This document shows positions 20,122 to 29,830 of a stretch of DNA of 41,087 nt, piece by piece. Made by a program: the position numbers and the translations under genes. The notes beneath the pieces were generated by a model. That model ran no database searches. It was not told the origin of the DNA and was given only the letters and a program-made list of their open reading frames with translations. Origin of the DNA: Chitinophagaceae bacterium (GTDB lineage: Bacteria; Bacteroidota; Bacteroidia; Chitinophagales; Chitinophagaceae); assembly GCA_016719815.1 (NCBI GenBank), contig JADJYK010000023.1:1-41087 (forward strand), given 5' to 3'. Each line of letters starts with the position of its first letter. The stretch's first letter is position 1.

Positions 20122-20634
20122 TTAAAACTTTATTTGAATTTTTGTCGTTTTTATATCTATCAATGCAACTGTGTGTGTAACGGTCTCCAGTTTTTTTTCT
20201 TTCCCCTGCCCGACTTCCTTATTTTTATTTTTGCCGGTCAGGCGGGCTTTTTGTTCTTCTACCGTAATCACATCATTGTTCACTGTAACCAATTTGCCTT
20301 CTTTTTTGGTCCCGTCATTTAGTATTATTTCCACAAACCGGCCGCAGTTTTTGATGTACTGCCGGTGAAGTTTCAACGGCTCATCCACACCTGGCGATGA
20401 CACCTCCAAAGAAAAGTCTCCTCCGGGAAACAAGTCCTCTTCCTCAAGTTGCTTATACAATCTCCGGTTGAACTGTACCAATCTTTCAATACTAACACCT
20501 TGATCTCCATCAAGATATATTTTTATGTTGTTGGTGGGTTTTATCTTTATTTCCACCAAAAACACATCCGGATCGGTGCTGATCAGAGCCTGTATCTTTT
20601 CAGTTAAAGTTTGTATTATTATATCGTTGCTCAT
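20122..20634 (-). CDS. rimP: ribosome maturation factor RimP
   Basis: RimP assists late 30S subunit assembly. I place the start at ATG 20634 (MSNDIIIQTLTEKIQALIST), not at the upstream ATG 20709, because the upstream 25 codons run through the leader hairpin and promoter. This gives 170 residues. The N-terminal domain has VFLVEIKIKPTNNIKIYLDG and the conserved GGDFSLEVSSPGVDEPLKLH; the C-terminal SH3-like part has YIKNCGRFVEIILNDGTKKE and KLVTVNNDVITVEE. The frame is intact. It is the first gene of the rimP-nusA-infB operon. Confidence 0.95.
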   Translation of the reverse strand: MSNDIIIQTLTEKIQALISTDPDVFLVEIKIKPTNNIKIYLDGDQGVSIERLVQFNRRLYKQLEEEDLFPGGDFSLEVSSPGVDEPLKLHRQYIKNCGRFVEIILNDGTKKEGKLVTVNNDVITVEEQKARLTGKNKNKEVGQGKEKKLETVTHTVALIDIKTTKIQIKF

Positions 20635-20647
20635 GGTATGTAAAAGA

Positions 20648-20673
20648 AGAAGGGAACGGCACCGTTCCCTTCT
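20648..20673 (-). promoter_or_regulatory. leader hairpin with terminator shape upstream of rimP-nusA-infB
   Basis: AGAAGGGAACGG and CCGTTCCCTTCT form a 12-bp perfect stem around a 2-base centre (in practice a 4-base loop). On the minus strand the stem is followed by TCTTTT and then, within 13 bases, by the rimP ATG. It makes up about half of the roughly 50-base 5' leader. An attenuator or a structure that controls rimP translation is possible. Confidence 0.6.
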
Positions 20674-20690
20674 ATCGTCTTTTTCCGGTG

Positions 20691-20723
20691 CAAATGTAGG
20701 ACAATACACCTATATGAGCCAAA
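20691..20723 (-). promoter_or_regulatory. promoter of rimP-nusA-infB, TTTG-N21-TACATTTG
   Basis: On the minus strand TTTG (20723-20720) is separated by 21 bases from TACATTTG (20698-20691), matching the Bacteroidota -33/-7 consensus. Transcription should start near 20684, giving a leader of about 50 bases. Confidence 0.7.
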
Positions 20724-20798
20724 TAAGAGTAAAAAAACAAACTATTAATTATTCGGTAAACGTATAGTTTTCGCCGGTGATGAAACCTTCGGTGCAAT

Positions 20799-20806
20799 TA
20801 TCTTTG
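20799..20806 (+). promoter_or_regulatory. -7 element TATCTTTG of the DUF4834 gene
   Basis: An exact TAnnTTTG match only 4 bases before the GTG start at 20811; the transcript would begin at or next to the start codon. Confidence 0.5.
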
Positions 20807-20810
20807 TGTT

Positions 20811-21048
20811 GTGAAATTTCTGTTATACGCCTTTCTAATTTATTTACTGTACCTGCTGGTTTTCAGGCTGGTAATTCCTATTTATATTACTACCCGTAAA
20901 GTAAAACAAGGCTTTCGGGAAATGCAGCAAAAAAATGGAGGAGCAAATGCGCAGCCAGCAGCAAGGGTTTAATCCTGACCCCCAACCTAACGTCCCCAAA
21001 AAATCAACACCGAAGACGGGAGATTATATAGATTTTGAAGAGCTCTAG
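20811..21048 (+). CDS. DUF4834-like small membrane protein (one frameshift)
   Basis: A protein of about 79 residues starts at GTG 20811: VKFLLYAFLIYLLYLLVFRL, a single transmembrane helix, then VIPIYITTRKVKQGFREMQQ. An extra A in the A run near 20930 stops the frame early; with it removed the sequence continues KMEEQMRSQQQGFNPDPQP and ends TPKTGDYIDFEEL at the stop at 21048. The layout (one N-terminal helix, Gln/Met-rich coil, short acidic end with GDYIDFEE) matches Bacteroidota DUF4834 proteins, whose function is unknown. The gene is divergent from rimP. Confidence 0.7.
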
Positions 21049-21233
21049 TATTTTTTACCATTTCTGATGCCATTCCTGATCTTGCAATAGTTAAAAAGAT
21101 AAAATACCGGAATGATACTCCTTTTATAAAAGCAAAAATTATAAACACCTGCTACTGCTTTCCGTCACTAATTAAACATTAAGTTATAGCTTTATCAGAG
21201 GTATCCTACTGTGCAATTCTTAAATGCTTCGTT

Positions 21234-22122
21234 ATGAAAAAAACAGCAATTCTGTCTTTTATATTGTTTCTTGGTACAAGTGTAATAGCACAACAGGATA
21301 AAACCACGGAAAAAATCCCGATTCTTATACGTTGTGACGACCTTGGTATGTGTCACTCTGTAAATATGGCAGCAAAGCAGGTGCTTGAAACGGGTATTCC
21401 GGTATCCATGTCGGTTATGGTGCCCTGCCCCTGGTTTTCTGAAGCAGCGGAACTGCTTCAGCAATACGAAAATGTATCGGTAGGAATACATCTCACACTA
21501 AATGCTGAATGGAAACAATACCGTTGGGGTCCTGTGACGGGGGCAAAAGCGGTCCCCTCTCTTGTGGATTCACTGGGATTTTTCTTCCCATCCCGGAGCA
21601 GGTTATTTGGCAATAACCCATCCTTAACAGAAATTGAAACAGAATTAAGGGCTCAAATAGACAAAGCATTGAAAGCAGGGTTAAAAATTGATTATCTCGA
21701 CTACCACATGGGTGCTGCCGTGCAAACACCGGAAACAAGGGCTATTGTAGAAAAACTGGCGGCAGAATACAAACTGGGGCATTTCCCGTTACTTTGGTGA
21801 AACAGATGTAGAAGGTGGCTATAGTACACCTGTATCCAATAAGCTGGATACACTTACCGGCAGGATAAAAGCATTGAAGCCGGGTAGTGTTAAACTTTTG
21901 GTTTTTCATATCGGGCTTGATAGTCCTGAAATGAGTGCAATGGAAGACCTGAATAGTTTCGGCCTGAAAGAAATGAGCAAGCACCGTAATGCAGAGTTAA
22001 ATGCACTGACTTCAAAAAAGTTATTAAACCTGCTGAACGGACCAAAACACAGGCTCATTCATTATGGAATGCTGAAAACAGAAACAGGTCTGAATAATAT
22101 GAAAAGACCGATGGGAAACTGA
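21234..22122 (+). CDS. YdjC/ChbG-family carbohydrate deacetylase, secreted (one frameshift)
   Basis: A metal-dependent deacetylase-like enzyme related to ChbG, which removes an acetyl group from chito-oligosaccharides. It has a signal peptide (MKKTAILSFILFLGTSVIAQ), the metal-binding Asp pair in IPILIRCDDLGMCHSVNMA, VSVGIHLTLNAEW with a ligand His, and IDYLDYHMGAAVQTPETRAI with another His. An extra G near 21777 breaks the frame; correction gives KLGISRYFGETDVEGGY and then a C-terminal half with SVKLLVFHIGLDSPEM. The corrected protein has about 296 residues. It precedes a GHL10 glycoside hydrolase by 108 bases, and both are secreted, so a joint role in breaking down amino-sugar glycans is a reasonable inference. 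Confidence 0.85.
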
Positions 22123-22230
22123 CAAATAATTAGATGAAATAAATAAAATTATTGTGAAATACCTGGCATCGTATGGCTGACAATATGTTTTAATTATCTT
22201 TAGTATTCTTCGCTTAAATTTAATTTTATC

Positions 22231-23736
22231 ATGTACCGCACTATTTTTTTTTGCAGCTTTTTTACTGCTCATATTCTCCTGCAATATACCTAAGCAAACG
22301 ACCACAACATCATTAGCTTCTTTACCACAGGCACAAAGAGAATTCCGTGCTGCATGGGTTGCCACAGTTGCAAATATAAACTGGCCCAGTAAACCCGGAC
22401 TGGCTGTTGATGTGCAAAAAAAAGAGGCTGTGCAACTGCTTGAATTCTTAAAGCAATACAACTTTAATGCAGCCATTTTACAGGTGCGGCCACAAGCTGA
22501 TGCGCTTTATAAAAGCGATTTAGAACCCTGGTCGTATTACCTGACCGGCAAACAGGGTAAAGCACCCGAGCCATTTTACGATCCACTGGAGTTTTGGGTA
22601 AAAGAAGCCCACGACCGGGGCATTGAATTACATGTTTGGCTCAATCCTTACAGGGCACACCATAAAGCAGGCGATACCATCAGCAACCTGTCTGTTGTAA
22701 AAAAACATCCTGAACTGGTATTGTTCCTGAAAGAAGGATACTGGTGGATGGATCCTGCTATGCAGAAAGTTCAGGATATAACTAATGCCGTAGTGATGGA
22801 CCTGGTGAACCGTTACGATATTGACGGCATACATATGGACGACTATTTTTATCCCTACCCGTCTTATAACAACAATATTGATTTTCCAGATACAGCAAGC
22901 TGGGCTGCCTATCAGCGCAGCGGCGGTAAACTCTCCCGTGGTGATTGGCGCCGTGATGCAGTAAATAAGCTGGTGGAGCGATTGTACAAAAATATCAAAG
23001 CACAAAAGCCATGGGTAAAGTTCGGTTTGAGCCCCTTTGGCATCTGGAGGCCGGGATATCCTGAGTCCGTTAGCGGTTTCGATCAGTATGAACAACTATA
23101 TGCTGATGCCCGCTTGTGGCTTAACAAAGGCTGGATTGATTATTTTACTCCACAATTGTATTGGCCTGTCAACAGCTATACTTCAAGTTTTCCCGCATTA
23201 CTGGGCTGGTGGGGTAGTGAAAATAAAATGAACCGTCATCTTTGGCCTGGCATAAGTGTGGGCAGAGATAGCAGTAATAAAAACCTGGATGAAACTATTA
23301 ACCAGATAATGATTGACCGTGGCATGCAACCACAAAGCAAAGAGTAGTGCACTGGAGCATTTCTTCTCTTACAAAGAACCCCAGATTGGCCGACACATTA
23401 CTGAAAACAGTATACAAAAAACAGGCATTGGTACCACCAAGCTTCTGGCTGGATAAAGAAACTCCCCTATCGCCTGTTGTAACTGTTAATACTGTAAATG
23501 ATAAATGGAAAATAAGCTGGACACATATAAACGAGACAGATGTATTTTACTGGATACTATACTATCGCTACGGCAACACCTGGAATTATAAAATACTGAA
23601 CTATAGGGAACGCCGGATTGAACTACCTGCAATAATGAGCACCGGCAATGGCCAGCAACAGTTAAATGCCGTTATTGTAACAGCCTCCGATAGAACCGGC
23701 AATGAAAGTGAAAAGAAACTGCTGGTAATAAAATAA
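22231..23736 (+). CDS. GHL10 (DUF187) family glycoside hydrolase-like lipoprotein (two frameshifts)
   Basis: A secreted TIM-barrel hydrolase-like protein of about 500 residues. After removal of an extra T near 22250 the start is MYRTIFFAAFLLLIFSC, a lipoprotein signal with Cys at residue 17. The family signature begins REFRAAWVATVANINWPSKP. Further landmarks are FNAAILQVRPQADALYKSDL, GIELHVWLNPYRAHH, YDIDGIHMDDYFYPYP and WIDYFTPQLYWPVNSYTSSF. A second frameshift near 23325-23345 leads to VHWSISSLTKNPRLADTLLK and a C-terminal beta-rich domain (VNDKWKISWTHINETDVFYW) ending at 23736. Related proteins include bacterial enzymes acting on glycosaminoglycans or cell-wall glycans; the substrate here is unknown. 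Confidence 0.88.
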
Positions 23737-23807
23737 AGCAAGTAGATGATGTGAGATTGATGCCTGCATGAAAACTTTCAGTGCGCAACGTATCAATCCC
23801 TCTTTTT

Positions 23808-24602
23808 CTATTCTGGCAACACAATCTCAAAAAGTTTATAATCCTGATTAATGTAGTATAGCTTGCCATTATCCGGGAACAACATCCTTGATTGTACAAA
23901 CTGTTTATCATCCAGTACTTTTCGTATACCGTCTTTCAGTGTGGTAACCACTAAAGAACCCGGATTTTCAACACTGTACAGCTTATCCTTAATTACTGCA
24001 CCGGATAAAAAGTTGCGCCATGCCTTATCTGTAGATACTTTTTTCCATTCTCCGTTACGGGTATCAATCTGGTAAACCGTTTTATCAATAACAGAATGTA
24101 ATGTACTGTCGGTGTATAACAGCGACATACTTGTAAAAAACTCAGGATCGCCCAATTCTTTATACTTATCGGGATGCATGGTTGCATGATAGCAAAGTGT
24201 GCCATTCCTTACAGTGAATAAATCATTGCCAACAGTTATTACTCGGGCAACTTCCGTCCAGGATCCGGCCGAAAGCACAAGTCTTGATTCGCCGGTATTA
24301 ATATCTATTTGTTTGGTAGCCCCATCCGATGCAATAATGTAAAGGCGGTTTCTCAATCCAAAGAAAAAGCGGACATCAGTAAAAAACTCTTTTCCCAACT
24401 GAGCATTCTCACCGGTTGCCAGGTTTGTTCTTTGCAAGGCATTATAATAATCAAGCGAATACAGGTAGCCATTCATTCTTACCATGCCTTTTCCACCATG
24501 CATAAAACTTACACTACATACCGGCTTAAGCGTAATACCCTGGCCGATAGAAAAATTTGGAAGCAGAAAGGCAACGATTAGTATTATTATTGTTTTTTTC
24601 AT
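23808..24602 (-). CDS. secreted protein of unknown function, beta-propeller-like
   Basis: I do not recognise a named family. The 264-residue intact frame has a signal peptide (MKKTIIILIVAFLLPNFSIG) and then repeated units of about 40-45 residues, each with a pair of strands and turn residues: YLYSLDYYNALQRTNLATGE, RLYIIASDGATKQIDINTGE, DLFTVRNGTLCYHATMHPDK, TVYQIDTRNGEWKKVSTDKA, KLYSVENPGSLVVTTLKDGI and KLYYINQDYKLFEIVLPE. This pattern fits a kelch- or WD-like propeller that reads out and displays values, but that is a structural guess. It converges on the GHL10 gene and is divergent from the NTF2-like gene. Confidence 0.7.
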   Translation of the reverse strand: MKKTIIILIVAFLLPNFSIGQGITLKPVCSVSFMHGGKGMVRMNGYLYSLDYYNALQRTNLATGENAQLGKEFFTDVRFFFGLRNRLYIIASDGATKQIDINTGESRLVLSAGSWTEVARVITVGNDLFTVRNGTLCYHATMHPDKYKELGDPEFFTSMSLLYTDSTLHSVIDKTVYQIDTRNGEWKKVSTDKAWRNFLSGAVIKDKLYSVENPGSLVVTTLKDGIRKVLDDKQFVQSRMLFPDNGKLYYINQDYKLFEIVLPE

Positions 24603-24800
24603 AAACGGAAAGTTGAGTAATCAATCGAATTTGGCGGCTAAATGTAATTAAACTATTGGTTCCGGATTATGAGTTCACACAAATTATCATAAAAATGAAT
24701 TTTTTTGTAAGACCAAGAGGAAACCGTTTTTAAAAAATAGGAATAAAATTTCCTTGCTTTTACATTCTGTTATATGGTTAAGCACTTTTATCTTTAATAA

Positions 24801-25259
24801 ATGAAAAAATGGAAGCTTTTTCTTTTATGCGCCTTTTGCAATACAGGAATATCGTCGGCACAAACCAGCAGCAATACAGGAGACAGCAGTCTTCTTATTG
24901 TAATCAACCAGCAGATTGACGATTATGTAGTGAATAAAGATACATTAGAACTTGCCAGCCTCTACGCAGAAGATTTTATTTTCAGTCATGGTTCCGGCCG
25001 GGTGGAAGGAAAGCAGGGATGGTTTTCTTCTGTTGCGAAAGGTGGTTTTCTATTACGCAGGCATGATTCGGTAAAGGTGGAGCTGCATCCACAACTGGCA
25101 ATTCTGCGTGGCAAATTATCTGTACAAAAAAGGGGTAAAGAAAAAACTGATAATTATTACCTGTACTACATAAGGGTATACGCATACCGTAATAAGCGAT
25201 GGCAAATGCTATCACATATTACTACGTCTGAATACCATTTACCGGCAATTCCAAATTAA
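24801..25259 (+). CDS. secreted NTF2-like (SnoaL/DUF4440-type) protein
   Basis: A 152-residue intact frame with a signal peptide (MKKWKLFLLCAFCNTGISSA) and one NTF2-like fold domain: LLIVINQQIDDYVVNKDTLE, LASLYAEDFIFSHGSGRVEG and WFSSVAKGGFLLRRHDSVKV, ending NKRWQMLSHITTSEYHLP. The helix-helix-beta pattern, with A/YxEDFxxxH then G, is typical of DUF4440-type proteins, some of which are enzymes and others ligand-binding or unknown. A TATCTTTA sequence lies 4-5 bases before the ATG. No specific function can be assigned. Confidence 0.78.
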   Translation: MKKWKLFLLCAFCNTGISSAQTSSNTGDSSLLIVINQQIDDYVVNKDTLELASLYAEDFIFSHGSGRVEGKQGWFSSVAKGGFLLRRHDSVKVELHPQLAILRGKLSVQKRGKEKTDNYYLYYIRVYAYRNKRWQMLSHITTSEYHLPAIPN

Positions 25260-25336
25260 AACACTACTCCTCTTTAGTCTGAAACTTTATAAACCCATTG
25301 TATTACAAGTTGTACAAAACCGTTTCCACGTATACG

Positions 25337-28300
25337 CTATTTTCTCTCCGGTACGATCAGGTAACTGTACTGGTAATTCCTGTAAGGCAACCTGTATTGC
25401 TCCAGCGGCCATGATCCCCAACTGTTAATCCCACCCACACCCATCTGGCTCAAGTCAATATTCAAATGAACATTTTTATCAGGCACCAGTTCGCCGCTGT
25501 GCTTCTGTTGCTTCTCGGTGCCAGAGTACAGCTGTTCGGGACTGTAAGGCAATGCATTTATATGCAACAGAGATTCGGTAGCCGCAATAATAAAGCCACT
25601 TCCGTCTTTTCTGGCCAGTTTGGCCCACCGCACATCTGTTTTATTACCGCTTTCCTGCGGACGTATATATGGATAATACTGCTCCTTTATTGCGCCGCTA
25701 TACAAACCCACGAAAGAAGATGCCCTCCGATCAATATAGTTCTCCCAAGGGCCTCTTCCATACCATTCAATAGTTGTGAAAGTATCAGGTAGTTGAAGGT
25801 GATTGCCCATTCGCATCAGCATAGGATGGCTGCCTTTCACAGCTTTAAAAGTATTGCTTATCAGCAGGGCGCCATTACCATCCACTTTATATTCAATGGT
25901 ATGCATAGCATCACCATTCAGCAATGTATATATTACTGTAACCGTTATCCAACCGTTAACATCCTGCGGTGTAGAAGCAATGCCGGCCAGTTTTGCTGCG
26001 GAGCCAGCCTCTTTCCAAACCACTAACTTTTTCTGCAGGCTGGCACCATAATCATTGTCGTTGGGTGGTCGCCAATAGTCCGGTTGCGGTCCGGCTGCAA
26101 ATAGCTGTTTACCCCCTGCAATATAGCTTTCAATCTGACCGTTGGTTTTATTGAATACGATACTGAAGTTTTTATTTTTCAGCTCCAGTCGTGTAGCATC
26201 ATCTTTTACCTTTTTTATTGAAACAGAAGATGAATTGTAGCTATACCCTTTCCCTTTCGTCAGTTGAAATTCTTCCATTGCCAGCGGTATATTAGCCGGA
26301 AGCAGGGGATCCTGTTTTGCCAGCGCCATCACCTGCAAATAATATTCATTGTCATCCCCGGTAAGGGAATAAGGCAGGGTTATTATTTCGCTTTCACCTG
26401 CTTTAGCATGCAGGGGAACTGGTGTTCCCTGCTGAATAATTTTTCCATTTCTAAACACAGTAAATACCAGATTAAATCCGCTAAGGTCACGGAAGAAATA
26501 TCCATTCTTAACTTCCAGTTTTCCATTGATGACATCGGTTAGCCGGAATTTAATATGCTGGTATACTTTTCTAACTTCATAGGCATGAGGGTTCCACGTT
26601 CTGTCAGGCCCAACTACTCCATTGCATAGGAAGTTATTATCGCTTGGTGTGCCAGCAGGCCCCCAATCGCCGCCATAACCCCATACTTTTTTTCCATTTT
26701 TTTCAAGGTACATCCCTTGATCCACCCAATCCCAAATAAACCCACCCTGTAATGACGGATAGCTTTCAATTACATCCCAATATTCTTTAAAATTACCTGC
26801 GGAATTGCCCATAGCATGTGCATATTCGCACATTATGAGCGGACGGGTGGGATTTGATTTACCATATTTTGCCAAATAATCCGGTCCCGGATACATAGGG
26901 CATACCACATCAGTATTCCAATCCTGCTCAGCCCGTTCATAGTGTATAGGGCGGCTGGGATCCATCCCTTTTATCAGGTGATAACCCATATAGAAATTAT
27001 TACCGTTGCCTGCCTCGTTACCCATACTCCACATGATGATACACGGATTGTTTTTATCCCGCAGCACCATTCGTTTCATACGAATTAAATGCGCCTGTTC
27101 AAACTGCGGATTGTTGCCTAATGTTTTATCCGGGTTGTATCCCATACCATGACTTTCAATATTGGCCTCATCAATTATATACATCCCGTATTCATCACAC
27201 AGGTCGTACCAATACACATCGTCCGGGTAATGACAAGTACGTACCGCATTAATATTGAGTTTTTTCATTTCAACAATATCCTGCAACATCCGCTCTTTCG
27301 ACATTACCTGGTGTGTAAAAGGATCTGTTTCATGCCGGTTTACACCTTTAAAATATACCGGTTTGCCATTTACAAGCAATTGTGCATTTTTTATTTCCAC
27401 TGTCCGGAAACCAATTTTTTTCTGCACCACCTCAGTTACTTCCTGCTTATCGGTAAGCAGGCTTAGCTGAAGCCGGTAAAGATTTGGAATTTCAGCACTC
27501 CATACTTTTGCACCCCGAACAGTATCGAGAAAATGCAATACAGTTTTGCCACCATTGCTTCTCAGCAAGTCCTTGGTCTTCTTTTTGTTGCTGAAAAATA
27601 AGGTTGTCTTTATCATCGAATAATTGTACTTGTACAGAATAATTACCGTGCTGCGCTGTGTCTTCATTCCACGCAGCCACTTCCAGATCGAGGAGGCCGT
27701 CAGCATAATTATTAATAAGTGAAGCCCGGGCAAAAAAATCATACAGGTGTGCCAGCGGCCTTGCATAAACATAACAGTCCCTTGAAATGCCACTTAACCG
27801 CCACATATCCTGGCATTCAAGATAGCTTCCATCTGTCCAGCGGCGCACTTCTAAAGCAATAAGGTTGTTGCCAGTATTTATATAAGAGGTAATATCAAAT
27901 TCGCTTTCCAGTTTACTGTCTTTACCCATGCCAACTTCCTTGCCATTAATATATAACCGGAAGGCAGATTTTACTGCCCCAAGATGTATATATACTTTCA
28001 TACCTTTCCATGCTGCAGGTATAGTTACAGTTTTTCTGTAGCCGGCTGTGGGCTGGTCTTTTTTCATCGGGAATATCGGGTGGATTGGGATGCTCAGGGG
28101 CAAACTCATACGGAATATTGGTATAGATAGGTATGCCATATCCCTTAAACTCCCAATTGGATGGAACGGGAAAGTCAATCCAGCCTTTATCATCAAAATT
28201 GAGGCTGTAAAAACCGGCGGGCAACTGATTGGGTTTATGCACCCAATGAAAACGCCACATGCCATTGAGCGATAGGAAACGGGCAGATCCGCTTTTTTCA

Positions 28301-28470
28301 GCAGTCCGGGCCAAAGAAGCATTCTCGTATGGGAAATACGCTGCCCGCATCTGCAGCCGGTTAATTTCCTGAATAGCCGGGTTTTCAAAAATAGGATCCA
28401 GTTGCTGTGCTGCAGATTGCAATGATAAAAAAAGAAATATACTGCAGGCGGTGCGAAAAGATTTTTTCAT
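25337..28470 (-). CDS. GH2 family beta-galactosidase, secreted (two frameshifts)
   Basis: A long glycoside hydrolase family 2 enzyme of about 1,040 residues, exported by a signal peptide (MKKSFRTACSIFLFLSLQSA). The sugar-binding jelly-roll domain has LNGMWRFHWVHKPNQLP and VPSNWEFKGYGIPIYTNI. The immunoglobulin-like domain and TIM barrel follow: LVNGKPVYFKGVNRHETDP, the acid/base Glu in CIIMWSMGNEAGNG and the nucleophile Glu in LIMCEYAHAMGNS. The Bgal_small_N domain has PDYWRPPNDNDYG and TIEWYGRGPWENYIDR. An extra A in the run at about 28060 and a change between 27520 and 27600 break the frame; the domain order is continuous across both. LacZ-type activity is the best guess, but other galactosides or related sugars are possible. 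Confidence 0.93.
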
Positions 28471-28565
28471 TCTTATTGTTTTGACTGGGCATAAAATAAA
28501 GAAAGTTTCAGCAAAACTGTGCTGCGCTTCATCAAAAGAATGAATGTTTATTATCAGTAAAGGGG

Positions 28566-29210
28566 CTAAAACAAAAGAGGGAGCCTCACTTCTGTATCAT
28601 CCCATGCCATCAGGAGGTTAGCGCCGGCATTAGTCTTTTCAAATATTATGGTGAAATACTCGATGGAATTATTTGTTTTTGTAGCCGGCACTTCAAACTT
28701 TCCTATATCTTTTGATTTGTCCGGCTGCAGGCCCCAACTGTCCGTGTTATTGTTAATTACGACAGTCCATGTATCAGGCTGTGGAATACAATAAAGAACA
28801 TATCTGCCTTCTTTTATTTTTTTTCCTTTTATTGATACATCACTGAAAAGTTCCAATTCGGTTGACTCGTTTGCGCCAAGCCTCCATGGCTCTCCGTACT
28901 TCAGCACTTCGTGAAAAATATGACGGCCCTGTAAATGCGGCCTGCTGTAGATTACCCTTGCCAATGGCTCGCCAACAGCCTGGTTAGCCATTTTAAGCTT
29001 CGGATACTCAGCCGGAAAATAAGCCATGTCCATGGGCGACACATCTACGGCAGCATATGGGTTTAGTTTTTGTTCAACAAATCCATTTGATGCAGAATCT
29101 TTTATCCGTAATCGCAGATCACCTGCGGAAGTTTTGAGGTTTGTTTCTTCGTTGTTGCCGCATGATACAAATAAGCCAGTGAGCAAAAGCAGGGATAAGT
29201 ATTTTCTCAT
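28566..29210 (-). CDS. DUF2911 family lipoprotein (paralogue 1)
   Basis: A 214-residue intact lipoprotein. I start it at ATG 29210 (MRKYLSLLLLTGLFVSCGNN), which gives a proper signal with lipobox Cys at residue 17; the upstream ATG at 29318 would overlap the next gene and hide the signal. The DUF2911 domain has SPMDMAYFPAEYPKLK, ARVIYSRPHLQGRHIF, GEPWRLGANESTELEL, IKEGRYVLYCIPQPDTWTVV and NAGANLLMAWDDTEVRLPL. The function of DUF2911 is unknown. It lies 10 bases downstream of a second DUF2911 gene with the same core motifs, so the pair is a tandem duplication in one transcript. Confidence 0.85.
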   Translation of the reverse strand: MRKYLSLLLLTGLFVSCGNNEETNLKTSAGDLRLRIKDSASNGFVEQKLNPYAAVDVSPMDMAYFPAEYPKLKMANQAVGEPLARVIYSRPHLQGRHIFHEVLKYGEPWRLGANESTELELFSDVSIKGKKIKEGRYVLYCIPQPDTWTVVINNNTDSWGLQPDKSKDIGKFEVPATKTNNSIEYFTIIFEKTNAGANLLMAWDDTEVRLPLLF

Positions 29211-29220
29211 GCTGGTAAAG

Positions 29221-29784
29221 TTAAAAACTAAATGGCAATGAAACTTTCGCAGTATCCCATGCCACCACAAGATTAAATCCGGCTGATGTTTTTTCAAACA
29301 ATATTGATAAAGATTCAACTACATCTGTTTTTTGTGTAGTTATCGTTGTGCGGGCAATATCTTTTTTCGCATCATATTTAAATGAACCCCAGGTATCTGT
29401 CTCTTTGTTGAGTATAAACGTCCAGGTGTTGTTCTCATTAACAATAGCATACAATGTGTACCGGCCTTTATTGATTTTTTTGCCCCCCATCCTCACCTGT
29501 TTAAAAAACTCAATTTCTGTGGCCTCGTTGGCGCCAAGTCTCCACACTTCACCATACTTAACAAGTCCTCCAAAAATTGTCCGGCCTGCCTTTTGTGGCC
29601 TGCTGTATATAACTCTTGCTGCAAGTGGTTGTGTTATTTTATCCTGTATCTTCTGCACAGGGTAATTAGCCGGGAAATAGCTCATATCCATAGGGGACTT
29701 ATCAACTGCGGGCAATTGATTCTGCGCTATCAGGCACAAAAAAGTCAATTGAAAAATTACCAAAAGAGTTATCGCTTTCCTCAT
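29221..29784 (-). CDS. DUF2911 family secreted protein (paralogue 2)
   Basis: A 187-residue intact secreted protein starting at ATG 29784 (MRKAITLLVIFQLTFLCLIA), with a plain signal peptide and no lipobox. The DUF2911 domain repeats the motifs of its neighbour: SPMDMSYFPANYPVQK, ARVIYSRPQKAGRTIF, GEVWRLGANEATEIEF, INKGRYTLYAIVNENNTW and SAGFNLVVAWDTAKVSLPF. It lacks the 30-residue linker after the signal that the lipoprotein copy has. A TACATTTG -7 element precedes it by 16 bases, so it is probably the first gene of the two-gene unit. The function is unknown. Confidence 0.85.
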   Translation of the reverse strand: MRKAITLLVIFQLTFLCLIAQNQLPAVDKSPMDMSYFPANYPVQKIQDKITQPLAARVIYSRPQKAGRTIFGGLVKYGEVWRLGANEATEIEFFKQVRMGGKKINKGRYTLYAIVNENNTWTFILNKETDTWGSFKYDAKKDIARTTITTQKTDVVESLSILFEKTSAGFNLVVAWDTAKVSLPFSF

Positions 29785-29800
29785 AGTAAAAGTATATGTA

Positions 29801-29808
29801 CAAATGTA
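29801..29808 (-). promoter_or_regulatory. -7 element TACATTTG of the DUF2911 pair
   Basis: An exact TAnnTTTG match on the minus strand, 16 bases before the ATG at 29784. Confidence 0.5.
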
Positions 29809-29830
29809 AAATGATTTGCCGGACAGATTG

